The notes beneath the pieces were generated by a model. It ran no database searches, had not been told where the DNA came from, and worked only from the letters and a program-made list of their open reading frames with translations. 32,109 nucleotides of DNA from Phenylobacterium sp. (GTDB lineage: Bacteria > Pseudomonadota > Alphaproteobacteria > Caulobacterales > Caulobacteraceae), in NCBI RefSeq assembly GCF_028290885.1, contig NZ_JAQGIZ010000054.1, positions 1-32,109 on the forward strand, written 5' to 3'. The position numbers and the translations under genes were made by a program. Positions 15,163 to 21,510 of the stretch are shown in pieces (position 1 is the stretch's first letter; the number at the start of each line of letters is the position of its first letter).

Positions 15163-16140
15163 ATGACCTGGCGAGAGGGGATGGCGCCTGACGATCTTCA
15201 GGCGTTCACGCTTTTCCACCCCTATGCGGCCGAGCGGCTGGACGACGCTGAGCGGGAACGGCGCCGCTTCGTCCATTACACGTCAGCCGACGTCGCAATG
15301 AGCATCATCAAGAACCGATCGGTTTGGATGCGCAACGCGATGACCATGAATGATTTCTCCGAAATCCAGCACGGCTTCAAGTGCTTGGCCTACGCATGGG
15401 GTCAGGACGAAGGTGGGAAACAGATCAAGGGTCTCTTGGATGAGGTACAGCCCGGCCTTGCGCAAGTACTAGAAAATCAGTTCGACGGCTGGCTTCCAAA
15501 CTTCCAGGCCCGCACGTACGTGACTTGCATATCGGAACACCGCGATGAGGAGAACGAACACGGGCGCCTTTCGATGTGGCGAGCATACGGTGGCACATCC
15601 GGGGTCGCTCTAGTAATCAACTCCGGCCCATTTATGAGCAACAACGACAAGTCAGCGGCCTATTCGAGCCCCGTTGCCTACCTCTCGCCGGAGAGCTTTG
15701 CGGCTCAGATGCGCCAAATCGCCGAGACGATGGCGGCGTCCCGCCCGTTGCTGGCCCGGTTGGGGGCAACTGCGCTCCAAGGCCATGTTTTCTCGATGTT
15801 GACGACCGCCATGGTTTGCACAAAGCACCCCGGCTTCGGCGAAGAGTTGGAATGGCGGGTCGTCTACAATCCTGACCTCAGCCGGTCGGCCGCGATCGTG
15901 GAAGCTGTGGAGACCGTACGCGGCGTTCCGCAGATCGTGCAAAAGCTTCCTCTCGTGAACGACCCTGATAACGGACTTGAGGGCGCCGCCCTGCCCGACC
16001 TTTTGGAAAAAGTGATCATCGGGCCGACTGACCATCAAACCTCGCTCCGTCATGCGTTCGTCGCCTTGTTGCAGGAAGCAGGCGTCCCCAATGCGCACGA
16101 ACGCATCACAATCTCAGGGATACCGCTTCGACACAGCTAG
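15163..16140 (+). CDS. DUF2971 domain protein, island cargo
   Basis: A protein of 325 residues from ATG 15163, or 330 from GTG 15148; GGGGGA seven bases before the ATG favours the former. The DUF2971 pattern is clear: FVHYTSADVAMSIIKNRSVW followed by RNAMTMNDFSEIQHG, and later TYVTCISEHRDEENEHGRLS followed by MWRAYGGTSGVALVI. A KVIIGP segment comes near the end. The family is found mainly in accessory regions, islands and prophages; its biochemical activity is not established to my knowledge, and a role in phage defence is only suspected from context. No membrane helix or signal peptide is seen, so it should be cytoplasmic. Coding quality is good and the frame intact, unlike the preceding PEP-CTERM fragment. 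Confidence 0.85.
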   Translation: MTWREGMAPDDLQAFTLFHPYAAERLDDAERERRRFVHYTSADVAMSIIKNRSVWMRNAMTMNDFSEIQHGFKCLAYAWGQDEGGKQIKGLLDEVQPGLAQVLENQFDGWLPNFQARTYVTCISEHRDEENEHGRLSMWRAYGGTSGVALVINSGPFMSNNDKSAAYSSPVAYLSPESFAAQMRQIAETMAASRPLLARLGATALQGHVFSMLTTAMVCTKHPGFGEELEWRVVYNPDLSRSAAIVEAVETVRGVPQIVQKLPLVNDPDNGLEGAALPDLLEKVIIGPTDHQTSLRHAFVALLQEAGVPNAHERITISGIPLRHS

Positions 16141-16189
16141 GTCCGCGGTAAGCTCGACGCCGGTGGCGTAGGGGCAGTAGGGGGTAAAA

Positions 16190-16564
16190 CTGAAAACGGT
16201 AATTCTGATCACAATTCTTGCGACGCTGAGTCTGTTCGGCTGCCAGAAGTCGCCTCCAGCCCCAACTCAAGCACCATCACCGGCCGCGGTGCCGAAGACT
16301 GTGGAACCAGGGTCACTGGCCGCAGACCCCGGCCTGCAAATGTATCGGGGCCTGGCGCACCTACGGCAGGCCGAGGACAAGTGGATGGAGCTCAACGAGG
16401 CTTGTAGAGGCGGATCGGGCGACGATGCGAAGACCTTGGCCGCATGCGACGCGCGCGAGAAATTGGGCGCGGACCTCAAGGAAGTGGGCTTCTGCTACGG
16501 GGAGCACCCGGAGAAAGCGCAAGACCACATCATTCCTTCCGGGTGGGAAGCCTGCGCTAGCTAA
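16190..16564 (+). CDS. Small lipoprotein with an apparent CTG start, island cargo
   Basis: The track begins this frame at GTG 16289, but the frame is open back to a TAG at 16178. The upstream codons spell a textbook lipoprotein signal: a lysine, then TVILITILATLSLFGC, with the lipidation Cys at codon 18 counted from CTG 16190. That CTG is the only near-cognate start before the hydrophobic core, and AGGGGG stands five bases upstream of it. From there the protein has 124 residues: a proline/alanine linker (KSPPAPTQAPSPAAVPK) and a soluble domain with four cysteines (EACRGG, AACDAR, GFCYGE, WEACAS) that could form two disulfides after export. No family is recognised. Confidence 0.65.
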   Translation: MKTVILITILATLSLFGCQKSPPAPTQAPSPAAVPKTVEPGSLAADPGLQMYRGLAHLRQAEDKWMELNEACRGGSGDDAKTLAACDAREKLGADLKEVGFCYGEHPEKAQDHIIPSGWEACAS

Positions 16565-16584
16565 CCGCTACGCTTTTTTGCAGC

Positions 16585-16605
16585 GGTGGTGACCGGGTGA
16601 TGACC
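16585..16605 (+). promoter_or_regulatory. Candidate integrase arm-type sites, right pair
   Basis: GGTGGTGACC (16585-16594) and GGTGATGACC (16596-16605) repeat the left-end pair with one mismatch, in the same orientation and with the same 11-bp phasing. They end 53 bp before the right att repeat. Confidence 0.5.
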
Positions 16606-16624
16606 GAGCAAATTGCAACGCGCC

Positions 16625-16645
16625 CCGCCGGCTATCTGCCGGCGG
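16625..16645 (-). terminator. Island-borne hairpin downstream of the reconstituted tRNA-Gly
   Basis: CCGCCGGC and GCCGGCGG form a perfect eight-bp stem around a five-base loop, 27 bases beyond the tRNA CCA on the minus strand. The spacing resembles that of the displaced original hairpin at 12684-12710 (24 bases), so the element seems to bring a replacement terminator or processing signal. No T-run is present. Confidence 0.45.
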
Positions 16646-16658
16646 TATGTCGTTGTTT

Positions 16659-16721
16659 TATCGCGGAAATTTGGAGCGGGCGAAGAGATTCGAACTCTCG
16701 ACCCCAACCTTGGCAAGGTTG
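16659..16721. repeat. Right att repeat within the intact tRNA-Gly (63 bp)
   Basis: Identical to 12721-12783. It covers the tRNA 3' half from the anticodon palindrome (16705-16721) to CCA plus 13 bp of trailer. The match continues weakly beyond the repeat: TCGTTG precedes both copies after a three-base difference (AAC versus TTT). Confidence 0.93.
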
Positions 16722-16746
16722 TGCTCTACCACTGAGCTACGCCCGC
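16672..16746 (-). tRNA. tRNA-Gly (GCC)
   Basis: On the minus strand the gene reads GCGGGCG, the D-arm TAGCTCAGTGGTAGAGC, the anticodon stem-loop CAACC-TTGCCAA-GGTTG with anticodon GCC, the T-arm GAGAGTTCGAATCTCTT, the acceptor CGCCCGC, discriminator U and an encoded CCA. All stems pair. It decodes GGC and GGU. Its 3' half was supplied by the integrated element, as shown by the 63-bp copy at 12721-12783, so the present gene is a host 5' half joined to an element 3' half and remains fully functional in appearance. Confidence 0.97.
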
Positions 16747-16785
16747 GCTCCTCGAGGTCTTGCGCCCCGAAAAATCGAGAGGCGG

Positions 16786-16814
16786 CTTATGGCAGACACC
16801 CCCCCGCTTTGCAA
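16786..16814 (-). promoter_or_regulatory. Candidate promoter of tRNA-Gly
   Basis: Reading leftwards, TTGCAA (16809-16814) and CATAAG (16786-16791) are separated by exactly 17 bp, with the -10 about 40 bp before the mature tRNA 5' end. The spacing is ideal and the hexamers moderate. It lies outside the island, so integration kept the host promoter. Confidence 0.4.
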
Positions 16815-16835
16815 GACGACCTTTGGCAACCCGCC

Positions 16836-17579
16836 CTAACGTCCGAACCTCGGCTCCTTCAGCCGGCGCTTGTTGACGTGGTCCTCGCGGGCGGGCGCGA
16901 CCTCTTCGGGGTATTCACCCTTGAAGTAGTAGCGCTGCCAGGCCTCCTTGGTGGCCTCCGGGTCCTGGCGGAAGATCCGCTGGTTGAACTCGGATCGGTG
17001 CTTTTCCCACACGTCGTACTGGTGGCGCAGCTCCGGGTTGGAATCCATGCGCCGGATCACCGGCTGGATCTCGTGCAGCGGCTTGTCCTGCAGGAGCGTG
17101 ATGAAGCAGAACGGCTCGCCCTTCTCGAAGCGCACCTTGCCCGGCCGGGTGAACAGCCAGTTCATGGTGAAGGGGAACGGCAGCCAGTCGGTTTCCACCA
17201 CGCCGGCCAGCGCCTGGATGCCGTCCTTGACGTGGTTGGGCGAGCCCATGGCCATCATCGACCATCCGGGCGGCGTGCGGAACAGGTAGCCCGGATGCAT
17301 GGTCAGGACGCCGTGGCTGAAGTGGCTGGACGCCAGGCGGTGGAAATCCGGGCTCGGGTAGTCGGGCCGCAGCGTGATGTCCTCCTGCCGGATGCCGCCA
17401 TTCCATTCCGCCGTGAAGGCCACCGGGCAGAGGATCTCCCAGCCCGAGGTGTTGGCCATGTTCAGCGGCAGGCAGCGGTAGGCGTGGCGGGCGTGGAAGG
17501 CGTCCATCCAGGCGCGGCTCTGGCGGCCCGGCACGATCTCCGGCGGGCGCTCGGTGGTGGGATAGCACTCCAGTTCCAT
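16836..17579 (-). CDS. DUF6065 family protein
   Basis: A 247-residue soluble protein beginning [18 protein letters not shown]. Segments such as [59 protein letters not shown] and NWLFTRPG with [10 protein letters not shown] recall the DUF6065 family of uncharacterised bacterial proteins. The family often stands near secondary-metabolism or oxygenase genes, but no such genes lie here. The composition is rich in aromatic residues and tryptophan, with conserved histidines that could bind a metal; no known catalytic motif is seen. It lies just outside the tRNA-Gly, on the same strand and upstream of its promoter, in normal chromosomal DNA. Confidence 0.8.
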   Translation of the reverse strand: MELECYPTTERPPEIVPGRQSRAWMDAFHARHAYRCLPLNMANTSGWEILCPVAFTAEWNGGIRQEDITLRPDYPSPDFHRLASSHFSHGVLTMHPGYLFRTPPGWSMMAMGSPNHVKDGIQALAGVVETDWLPFPFTMNWLFTRPGKVRFEKGEPFCFITLLQDKPLHEIQPVIRRMDSNPELRHQYDVWEKHRSEFNQRIFRQDPEATKEAWQRYYFKGEYPEEVAPAREDHVNKRRLKEPRFGR

Positions 17580-17692
17580 GGGCTCTCTCAGGCGCGGTCT
17601 CTTGCTGGGCGTCGGGTCCCACGACCCTAAAGCAGCGGGTCGCCTTCGCGTCCAGTTCCGCTATGACCCCAAGTCCAGCTAAGGGGGAGCCG

Positions 17693-18214
17693 ATGAAGAC
17701 CCGCGCTGATCTCCTCGCCCTGCTGGACAGCCTGGGCGTCGAACACACGAGCCACGAGCATCCCGCCGTCTTCCGGGTCGGCGAGGGCGAGGAGGTCAAG
17801 GCCGCCATCCCCGGCGCCCACACCAAGAACCTGTTCCTGAAGGACGCCAAGGGGCAGCTGTGGCTGATCTCGGCGGCGGACCGGACGGTCATCGACCTGA
17901 AGCGACTGCACCAGGTGATCGGCTCGGCGCGGCTGTCGTTCGGTAGCGCAGAGCTCATGGAAGACGCCCTGGGCGTGACGCCAGGCTCGGTGACCGCCTT
18001 CGCCCTGATCAACGACCCTGCTCATCAGGTACGTTTCGTCCTGGATCGAACCTTGGCTGAGGCCGAACGGCTGAATTTCCACCCGCTCACCAACACGGCG
18101 ACCACCGGGGTCAGCCAAACGGCCTTCCGGAAGTTCCTGGCGGCGATGGGCGTGACGCCGCTGGTGGTCGATTTCGCGGCCATGGCGGTCATCGAGAACG
18201 TAGACGAGCGTTGA
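17693..18214 (+). CDS. Prolyl-tRNA editing protein, YbaK/ProXp-ala type
   Basis: A 173-residue free-standing editing domain of the YbaK/ProX superfamily. Landmarks are a first helix ([22 protein letters not shown]), [10 protein letters not shown], the strand [42 protein letters not shown] and a C-terminal [12 protein letters not shown]. ProXp-ala proteins deacylate Ala-tRNA(Pro), correcting mistakes of prolyl-tRNA synthetase, and the HPLTNTATT end is typical of that subgroup, also called PrdX. The track starts at 17663; ATG 17693 has AAGGGGGAG upstream and gives the family start MKTRADLL. It is probably monocistronic or cotranscribed with cnoX 69 bp downstream. Confidence 0.88.
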   Translation: MKTRADLLALLDSLGVEHTSHEHPAVFRVGEGEEVKAAIPGAHTKNLFLKDAKGQLWLISAADRTVIDLKRLHQVIGSARLSFGSAELMEDALGVTPGSVTAFALINDPAHQVRFVLDRTLAEAERLNFHPLTNTATTGVSQTAFRKFLAAMGVTPLVVDFAAMAVIENVDER

Positions 18215-18283
18215 AGCTGTCATCGCGCGGGACCATCTTGGCGGCCGAAGCGTTTTAGGAAAAACGAGCTAAGGAACCTGGCC

Positions 18284-19189
18284 ATGAGCCTGATCGGGGA
18301 AACCACCGGCAAGCCGGCCGGCGAGATCATCAAGGACGCCACCGACGCCAGCTTCCTGGCCGACGTCGTCGAGGCCTCGCGGGACCAGCCGGTGATCGTC
18401 GACTTCTGGGCGACCTGGTGCGGCCCGTGCCGCCAGCTGGGTCCCGCCCTGGAGAAGGCCGTCACTGCCGCCAAAGGCGCGGTGAAGCTGGTCAAGGTCG
18501 ATATCGACAAGAACCCGGCCTACGCCGGCCAGCTGCGCGTGCAGTCGATCCCGGCGGTGTTCGCCTTCGTCGACGGCAAGCCGGTGGACGGCTTCATGGG
18601 CGCGTTGCCGGACAGCCAGGTGAAGGCCTTCGTCGACAAGCTGGCCAAGGCCGGCAAACGCGGCGGCCCCTCGCCGCTCGACGAGGTGCTCGAACTGGCG
18701 CGGGAATCGCTCGAACTCGGCGACATGGGCGGCGCCGCCCAGGCCTACGCCCAGGTGCTGCAGGCCGACCCGGCCAACGCAAAGGCGCTGGGCGGGCTGG
18801 CGAGGGTCTACCTGGCCTCGGGCGACACCGAGCGGGCCCGCGAGGTCCTGGCCATGGCCCCGCCCGACGCCAAGGACCCCGACCTTGACAGCGTCCGCGC
18901 CGCGCTGACGCTGGCCGCCGAAGCGCCCTCCGAGACCGCCGCCTTCGAGGCCCGGCTGTCGAAGGACCCCGACGACCACGCGGCGCGCTTCGAGCTCGCC
19001 AAGGCGCTCGCCGGCGCCCATAAGCTCGAAAAGGCCGCCGATCAGTTGCTGACCATCATCGAGAAGGACCGCGGCTGGAACGAAGAGGCGGCGCGCAAGC
19101 AGCTGCTGACCGTCTTCGAGGCCGCCGGCCAGATGTCCGAGGTGGCCCGCAACGGACGGCGCCGCCTCTCCGCCATCCTCTTCAGTTGA
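18284..19189 (+). CDS. cnoX: Chaperedoxin CnoX: thioredoxin domain plus TPR-like repeats
   Basis: A 301-residue cytoplasmic protein. Residues of about 15-110 form a thioredoxin fold with the active site ATWCGPCRQ (Cys46, Cys49) and a cis-proline in SIPAVF. From about 125 to the end it is a helical TPR-like region (ALGGLARVYLASGDTERARE, ARFELAKALAGAHKLEKA). This is the CnoX/YbbN architecture: a holdase that protects substrates under oxidative stress and hands them to chaperones including GroEL. The E. coli protein lacks the CGPC pair, whereas Caulobacter-type members keep it and have thioredoxin activity; this copy belongs to the latter. ATG 18284 has AAGGAA upstream. Confidence 0.93.
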   Translation: MSLIGETTGKPAGEIIKDATDASFLADVVEASRDQPVIVDFWATWCGPCRQLGPALEKAVTAAKGAVKLVKVDIDKNPAYAGQLRVQSIPAVFAFVDGKPVDGFMGALPDSQVKAFVDKLAKAGKRGGPSPLDEVLELARESLELGDMGGAAQAYAQVLQADPANAKALGGLARVYLASGDTERAREVLAMAPPDAKDPDLDSVRAALTLAAEAPSETAAFEARLSKDPDDHAARFELAKALAGAHKLEKAADQLLTIIEKDRGWNEEAARKQLLTVFEAAGQMSEVARNGRRRLSAILFS

Positions 19190-19209
19190 ACCGCCTGGAG
19201 GGACGCCTC

Positions 19210-19872
19210 ATGTCGGCCTATCGACGCACCGCAGACCTGCCGCAGATGATTCCGGTCTTTCCGCTCGACGGGGCGCTGCTGCTGCCCGGCGGCGACCTGC
19301 CGCTGCAGATTTTCGAGCCGCGCTACCTCAACATGATCGACGACGTGATGGCCGGCGACCGGATCGTCGGCATGATCCAGACCCGCCCGGGCGGCGACCG
19401 CATGCGGCCCAGGCTCTCCGACGTGGGCTGTGCGGGCCGGGTCACCAGCTACGCCGAGACCTCCGACGGCCGCTATCTGATCACCCTCACCGGCGTCTGC
19501 CGCTTCGACGCCAGCGACGAGCTGATCGTCCACGCGCCCTACCGCCAGGTCCGCGCCCGTTACGACCGCTTCGAGGCCGACCTCTGCGAGCAGCACGAAG
19601 CCCTGGCGCCGCTGGCCGCCCGCAACCGTTTCGCCAAGGCGCTCAAGCGCTACCTGAACCGCCGCGAGCTCGACATCGACTGGGACACCGCCCAGGCCGC
19701 CCCGCTGGAGGCGCTGGTCACCAGCCTCGCCATGGGCCTGCCGTTCGAGCCGGCCGAGAAGCAGGCGCTGCTGGAAGCCCCAACGTTGTCCGGCCGCTTC
19801 GAGACGCTCTCGACCCTGCTGGAGATCGACGGCGTGGACGACGGCGATGACGAGGGCCATTCGTTGCAGTAG
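19210..19872 (+). CDS. Lon N-terminal (LON substrate-binding) domain protein
   Basis: A 220-residue stand-alone LON domain, without ATPase or protease parts. Typical strands are [36 protein letters not shown], a variable [10 protein letters not shown]-like strand, and [20 protein letters not shown] followed by LTGVCRF, then a helical C-terminal half. Stand-alone members are common in alphaproteobacteria; by analogy with Lon they may bind exposed protein segments, but their function is not established. The track starts at 19186; ATG 19210 is better because GGAGGG precedes it. It follows cnoX by 20 bp and precedes the Trm112-like gene by 11 bp, suggesting a proteostasis operon. Confidence 0.92.
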   Translation: MSAYRRTADLPQMIPVFPLDGALLLPGGDLPLQIFEPRYLNMIDDVMAGDRIVGMIQTRPGGDRMRPRLSDVGCAGRVTSYAETSDGRYLITLTGVCRFDASDELIVHAPYRQVRARYDRFEADLCEQHEALAPLAARNRFAKALKRYLNRRELDIDWDTAQAAPLEALVTSLAMGLPFEPAEKQALLEAPTLSGRFETLSTLLEIDGVDDGDDEGHSLQ

Positions 19873-19883
19873 GACTGCCCGGC

Positions 19884-20126
19884 ATGACTGAAGCCGCCGC
19901 CCCCATCGCCCCCGTGGCCGCAGAAGACGTCCCAAGCTTGCAGGGCGGGGACGTCGATCCTCGCCTGCTGGAGATCCTGGTCTGCCCGGTGACCCACGGG
20001 CCGCTGGAGTTCGACCGGGCCAAGGGCGAGCTGATCAGCCGCTCCGCCCGCCTCGCCTACCCGATCCGCGACGGGGTGCCGATCATGCTGCCCGAGGAGG
20101 CGCGCGAGCTCACCGATGCCGACTAG
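19884..20126 (+). CDS. Trm112-like small protein
   Basis: An 80-residue protein. After a proline/alanine-rich leader of about 22 residues, the core reads [40 protein letters not shown] and PEEAREL, the Trm112/YcaR pattern. Only one cysteine of the usual zinc-binding CPxCxG pair remains (CPVTHGP), as in many bacterial members. Eukaryotic Trm112 activates methyltransferases; for bacterial copies partners are mostly unknown. The last eleven bases overlap the next gene, so the two are translationally coupled. Confidence 0.88.
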   Translation: MTEAAAPIAPVAAEDVPSLQGGDVDPRLLEILVCPVTHGPLEFDRAKGELISRSARLAYPIRDGVPIMLPEEARELTDAD

Positions 20127-20607
20127 GCTTGGCGGCGGCCGCCGGGACTTCAGCGCCGTGCGCCGGTTCGGCATCGCCCATGTGATCGGCGCGGTCGTCG
20201 TGATCACCACGGGGATCGGCCTGGTCACCTTCGAGGCGGTCCGCAACCGCAACGCCAACATCGCCACCGCCAAGGCCTGGAACATCCAGGGCCCGCCCTG
20301 CCCCGCCCTCACCCAGGCCGAGTTCCAGGCCAAGCGCTACACGGCGCTGAAGACCTTCGACTACGACGGCATCGCCATCGGCCGCACCGCCGGCGACGCC
20401 AACTGCTCGGATATCAAGGAAGCCGGCGGCAGGGGCCTGGGAACCGACAAGGTCTGCCAGTTCACCAGCCCGGCGACCCTGACGGTCGTCTCGAAGGCCG
20501 GGTCATACTTCTTCGTCCCCGGCGCAGGGCAGCCCGCCAGCCTGATCATCCACCGCGACGTCCCCCGCTGCGTCATGGCGTCGAACTTCACATTGCAGAC
20601 CGAGTAG
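20116..20607 (+). CDS. Single-pass membrane protein of unknown function
   Basis: A 163-residue protein with a basic cytoplasmic start ([19 protein letters not shown]), one membrane helix ([20 protein letters not shown], about residues 20-40) and an extracytoplasmic domain of about 120 residues. Three or four cysteines ([30 protein letters not shown]) may form disulfides. ATG 20116 overlaps the Trm112-like gene by eleven bases. I do not recognise the family; the arrangement after a Lon-domain and a Trm112-like gene looks like a lineage-specific operon. The single helix and cysteine pattern make it a credible gene. Confidence 0.78.
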   Translation: MPTRLGGGRRDFSAVRRFGIAHVIGAVVVITTGIGLVTFEAVRNRNANIATAKAWNIQGPPCPALTQAEFQAKRYTALKTFDYDGIAIGRTAGDANCSDIKEAGGRGLGTDKVCQFTSPATLTVVSKAGSYFFVPGAGQPASLIIHRDVPRCVMASNFTLQTE

Positions 20608-20618
20608 TGCAACACCAC

Positions 20619-20811
20619 CTCCTCTCCCCCGGCGAAGCCGAGAGGGGAGAGGGTAGGGAGAGGGGCGACGCCGAACGCCGTGATCCGCCGATGGTCCAGC
20701 CATGACGCACGGCGACGACGCCGATCCTCGTGTGACCATCGGGAGAGTCCGAGAGGCTCCAGCCGCCCCTCTCCCTACCCTCTCCCCTCTCGCTTCGCGG
20801 GGGGAGAGGAG
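20619..20811. repeat. 193-bp composite inverted repeat between convergent genes
   Basis: Arms of about 48 bp (20619-20667 and 20764-20811) are inverted copies of each other with only a few differences near a GGCGAAGCC/GCTTCGC turn. The 96-bp interior holds a nested eight-bp pair, CGATGGTC (20689-20696) and GACCATCG (20734-20741). Each arm is itself partly palindromic (CTCTCCCC / GGGGAGAG). This resembles a REP-type doublet or a small non-autonomous mobile element. No gene is supported inside. Confidence 0.8.
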
Positions 20812-20872
20812 TCGGGTCTCGCATGCCCCGTCTTCAGAATGGGAGCCCCTTAAACCTCATGGCGAGATTGCA

Positions 20873-20969
20873 GCTTGGGTTTGGGGGCTGGTCAAGGACG
20901 CTGCCCTGGGCAGCGCCGCCCCGCGGCGAGGGCTGCGCGCTCGTCCTTGAGCAGACCCGAAGCCCAAGC
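20873..20969. other. 97-nt long-stem hairpin, possible structured RNA or repeat
   Basis: Bases 20873-20900 pair with 20942-20969 over 28 positions with only three isolated G-G or G-A mismatches and one wobble. The 41-base interior contains another stem, GCTGCCC-T-GGGCAGC (20900-20914). It lies between two convergent genes, after the 193-bp repeat. Together these two structures fill most of the 381-bp gap 20608-20988. It could be a structured RNA, an unusual terminator or a miniature palindromic element. Confidence 0.55.
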
Positions 20970-20988
20970 AAAGATGGCCGCCGTGGTT

Positions 20989-21510
20989 TTAAGGATCGGG
21001 GTGTTTGGCGGCGATGATCACTGGGCCATCAGCCGTTGTGCCCGGTTCGCCAGGCGGCCAGCAGCCCCGCGCCCGATACCGCCACCCATTAAACTCAATC
21101 GCGGCAGTGCAGCCTTCAAGGTTGCCGCCGCCCTGTTGCCACGTGGACAGGTCCCGCCATCCGTTGTGTCTGGTTCGCAGCACTCTGATTGGTAAGCGAG
21201 TGGCGGGAGTGTTTCCGATAACGGCGAAGCCGCGAGCTGTTTGCCTGACGACTAGGGTGCTGCAACCGCCCGTACCGCACCAACCACTGGCGGGGAAATA
21301 CACAACGGCATCCCTCAAGCCGTCGCCATTCAGATCAATCCAGGCGACCTTGTAGTTAGCGCTCGCGACACTCTCATCCGTAATGCGGAGAAAGCGGCCG
21401 AGGGCGTGACGCATGCCACGATCTGCTCTGTCATCTTTGGCTGCGGCTGTATGCGTCGCTGTGAACAGCAGCATGAACGCGCCGGTGAGGACCTTGTGTC
21501 GAAGGGGCAC
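20989..21510 (-). CDS. Secreted protein with an FG-GAP/EF-hand-like DLNGDG motif
   Basis: A 173-residue protein with signal peptide VLTGAFMLLFTATHTAAA and likely cleavage after AAA at about residue 24, so probably periplasmic. The mature part has VAWIDLNGDGLRDAVVYF, a DxNxDGxxD calcium-loop pattern also found in FG-GAP repeats, followed by a cysteine pair WCGTGGCSTLVV and two more cysteines near the C-terminus. Proteins of this size and pattern occur in proteobacteria without known function. The GTG start at 21510 overlaps the last base of the UbiH-family stop, so translation is coupled to it although the function seems unrelated. Confidence 0.78.
   Translation of the reverse strand: MPLRHKVLTGAFMLLFTATHTAAAKDDRADRGMRHALGRFLRITDESVASANYKVAWIDLNGDGLRDAVVYFPASGWCGTGGCSTLVVRQTARGFAVIGNTPATRLPIRVLRTRHNGWRDLSTWQQGGGNLEGCTAAIEFNGWRYRARGCWPPGEPGTTADGPVIIAAKHPDP

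Larger units (their letters stand above)
12721..16721. mobile_element. Compact integrated element in tRNA-Gly(GCC)
   Basis: Two perfect 63-bp direct repeats derived from the 3' half of tRNA-Gly lie 3938 bp apart. A full tyrosine integrase sits next to the left copy and a reconstituted, intact tRNA-Gly next to the right. Both ends carry a pair of GGTGGTGACC-like motifs. Cargo is a PEP-CTERM fragment, a DUF2971 gene and a small lipoprotein. No replication, conjugation, capsid, excisionase or toxin gene is visible. It is therefore either a minimal satellite-like element that borrows functions or the remains of a larger island. Gene density is lower and base composition somewhat less GC-rich than in the flanks. 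Confidence 0.9.

Noticed and set aside
16647-17630. 327-residue plus-strand frame over tRNA-Gly and DUF6065
   Set aside because: Starts within the tRNA repeat and runs antisense to the DUF6065 gene; no motif.
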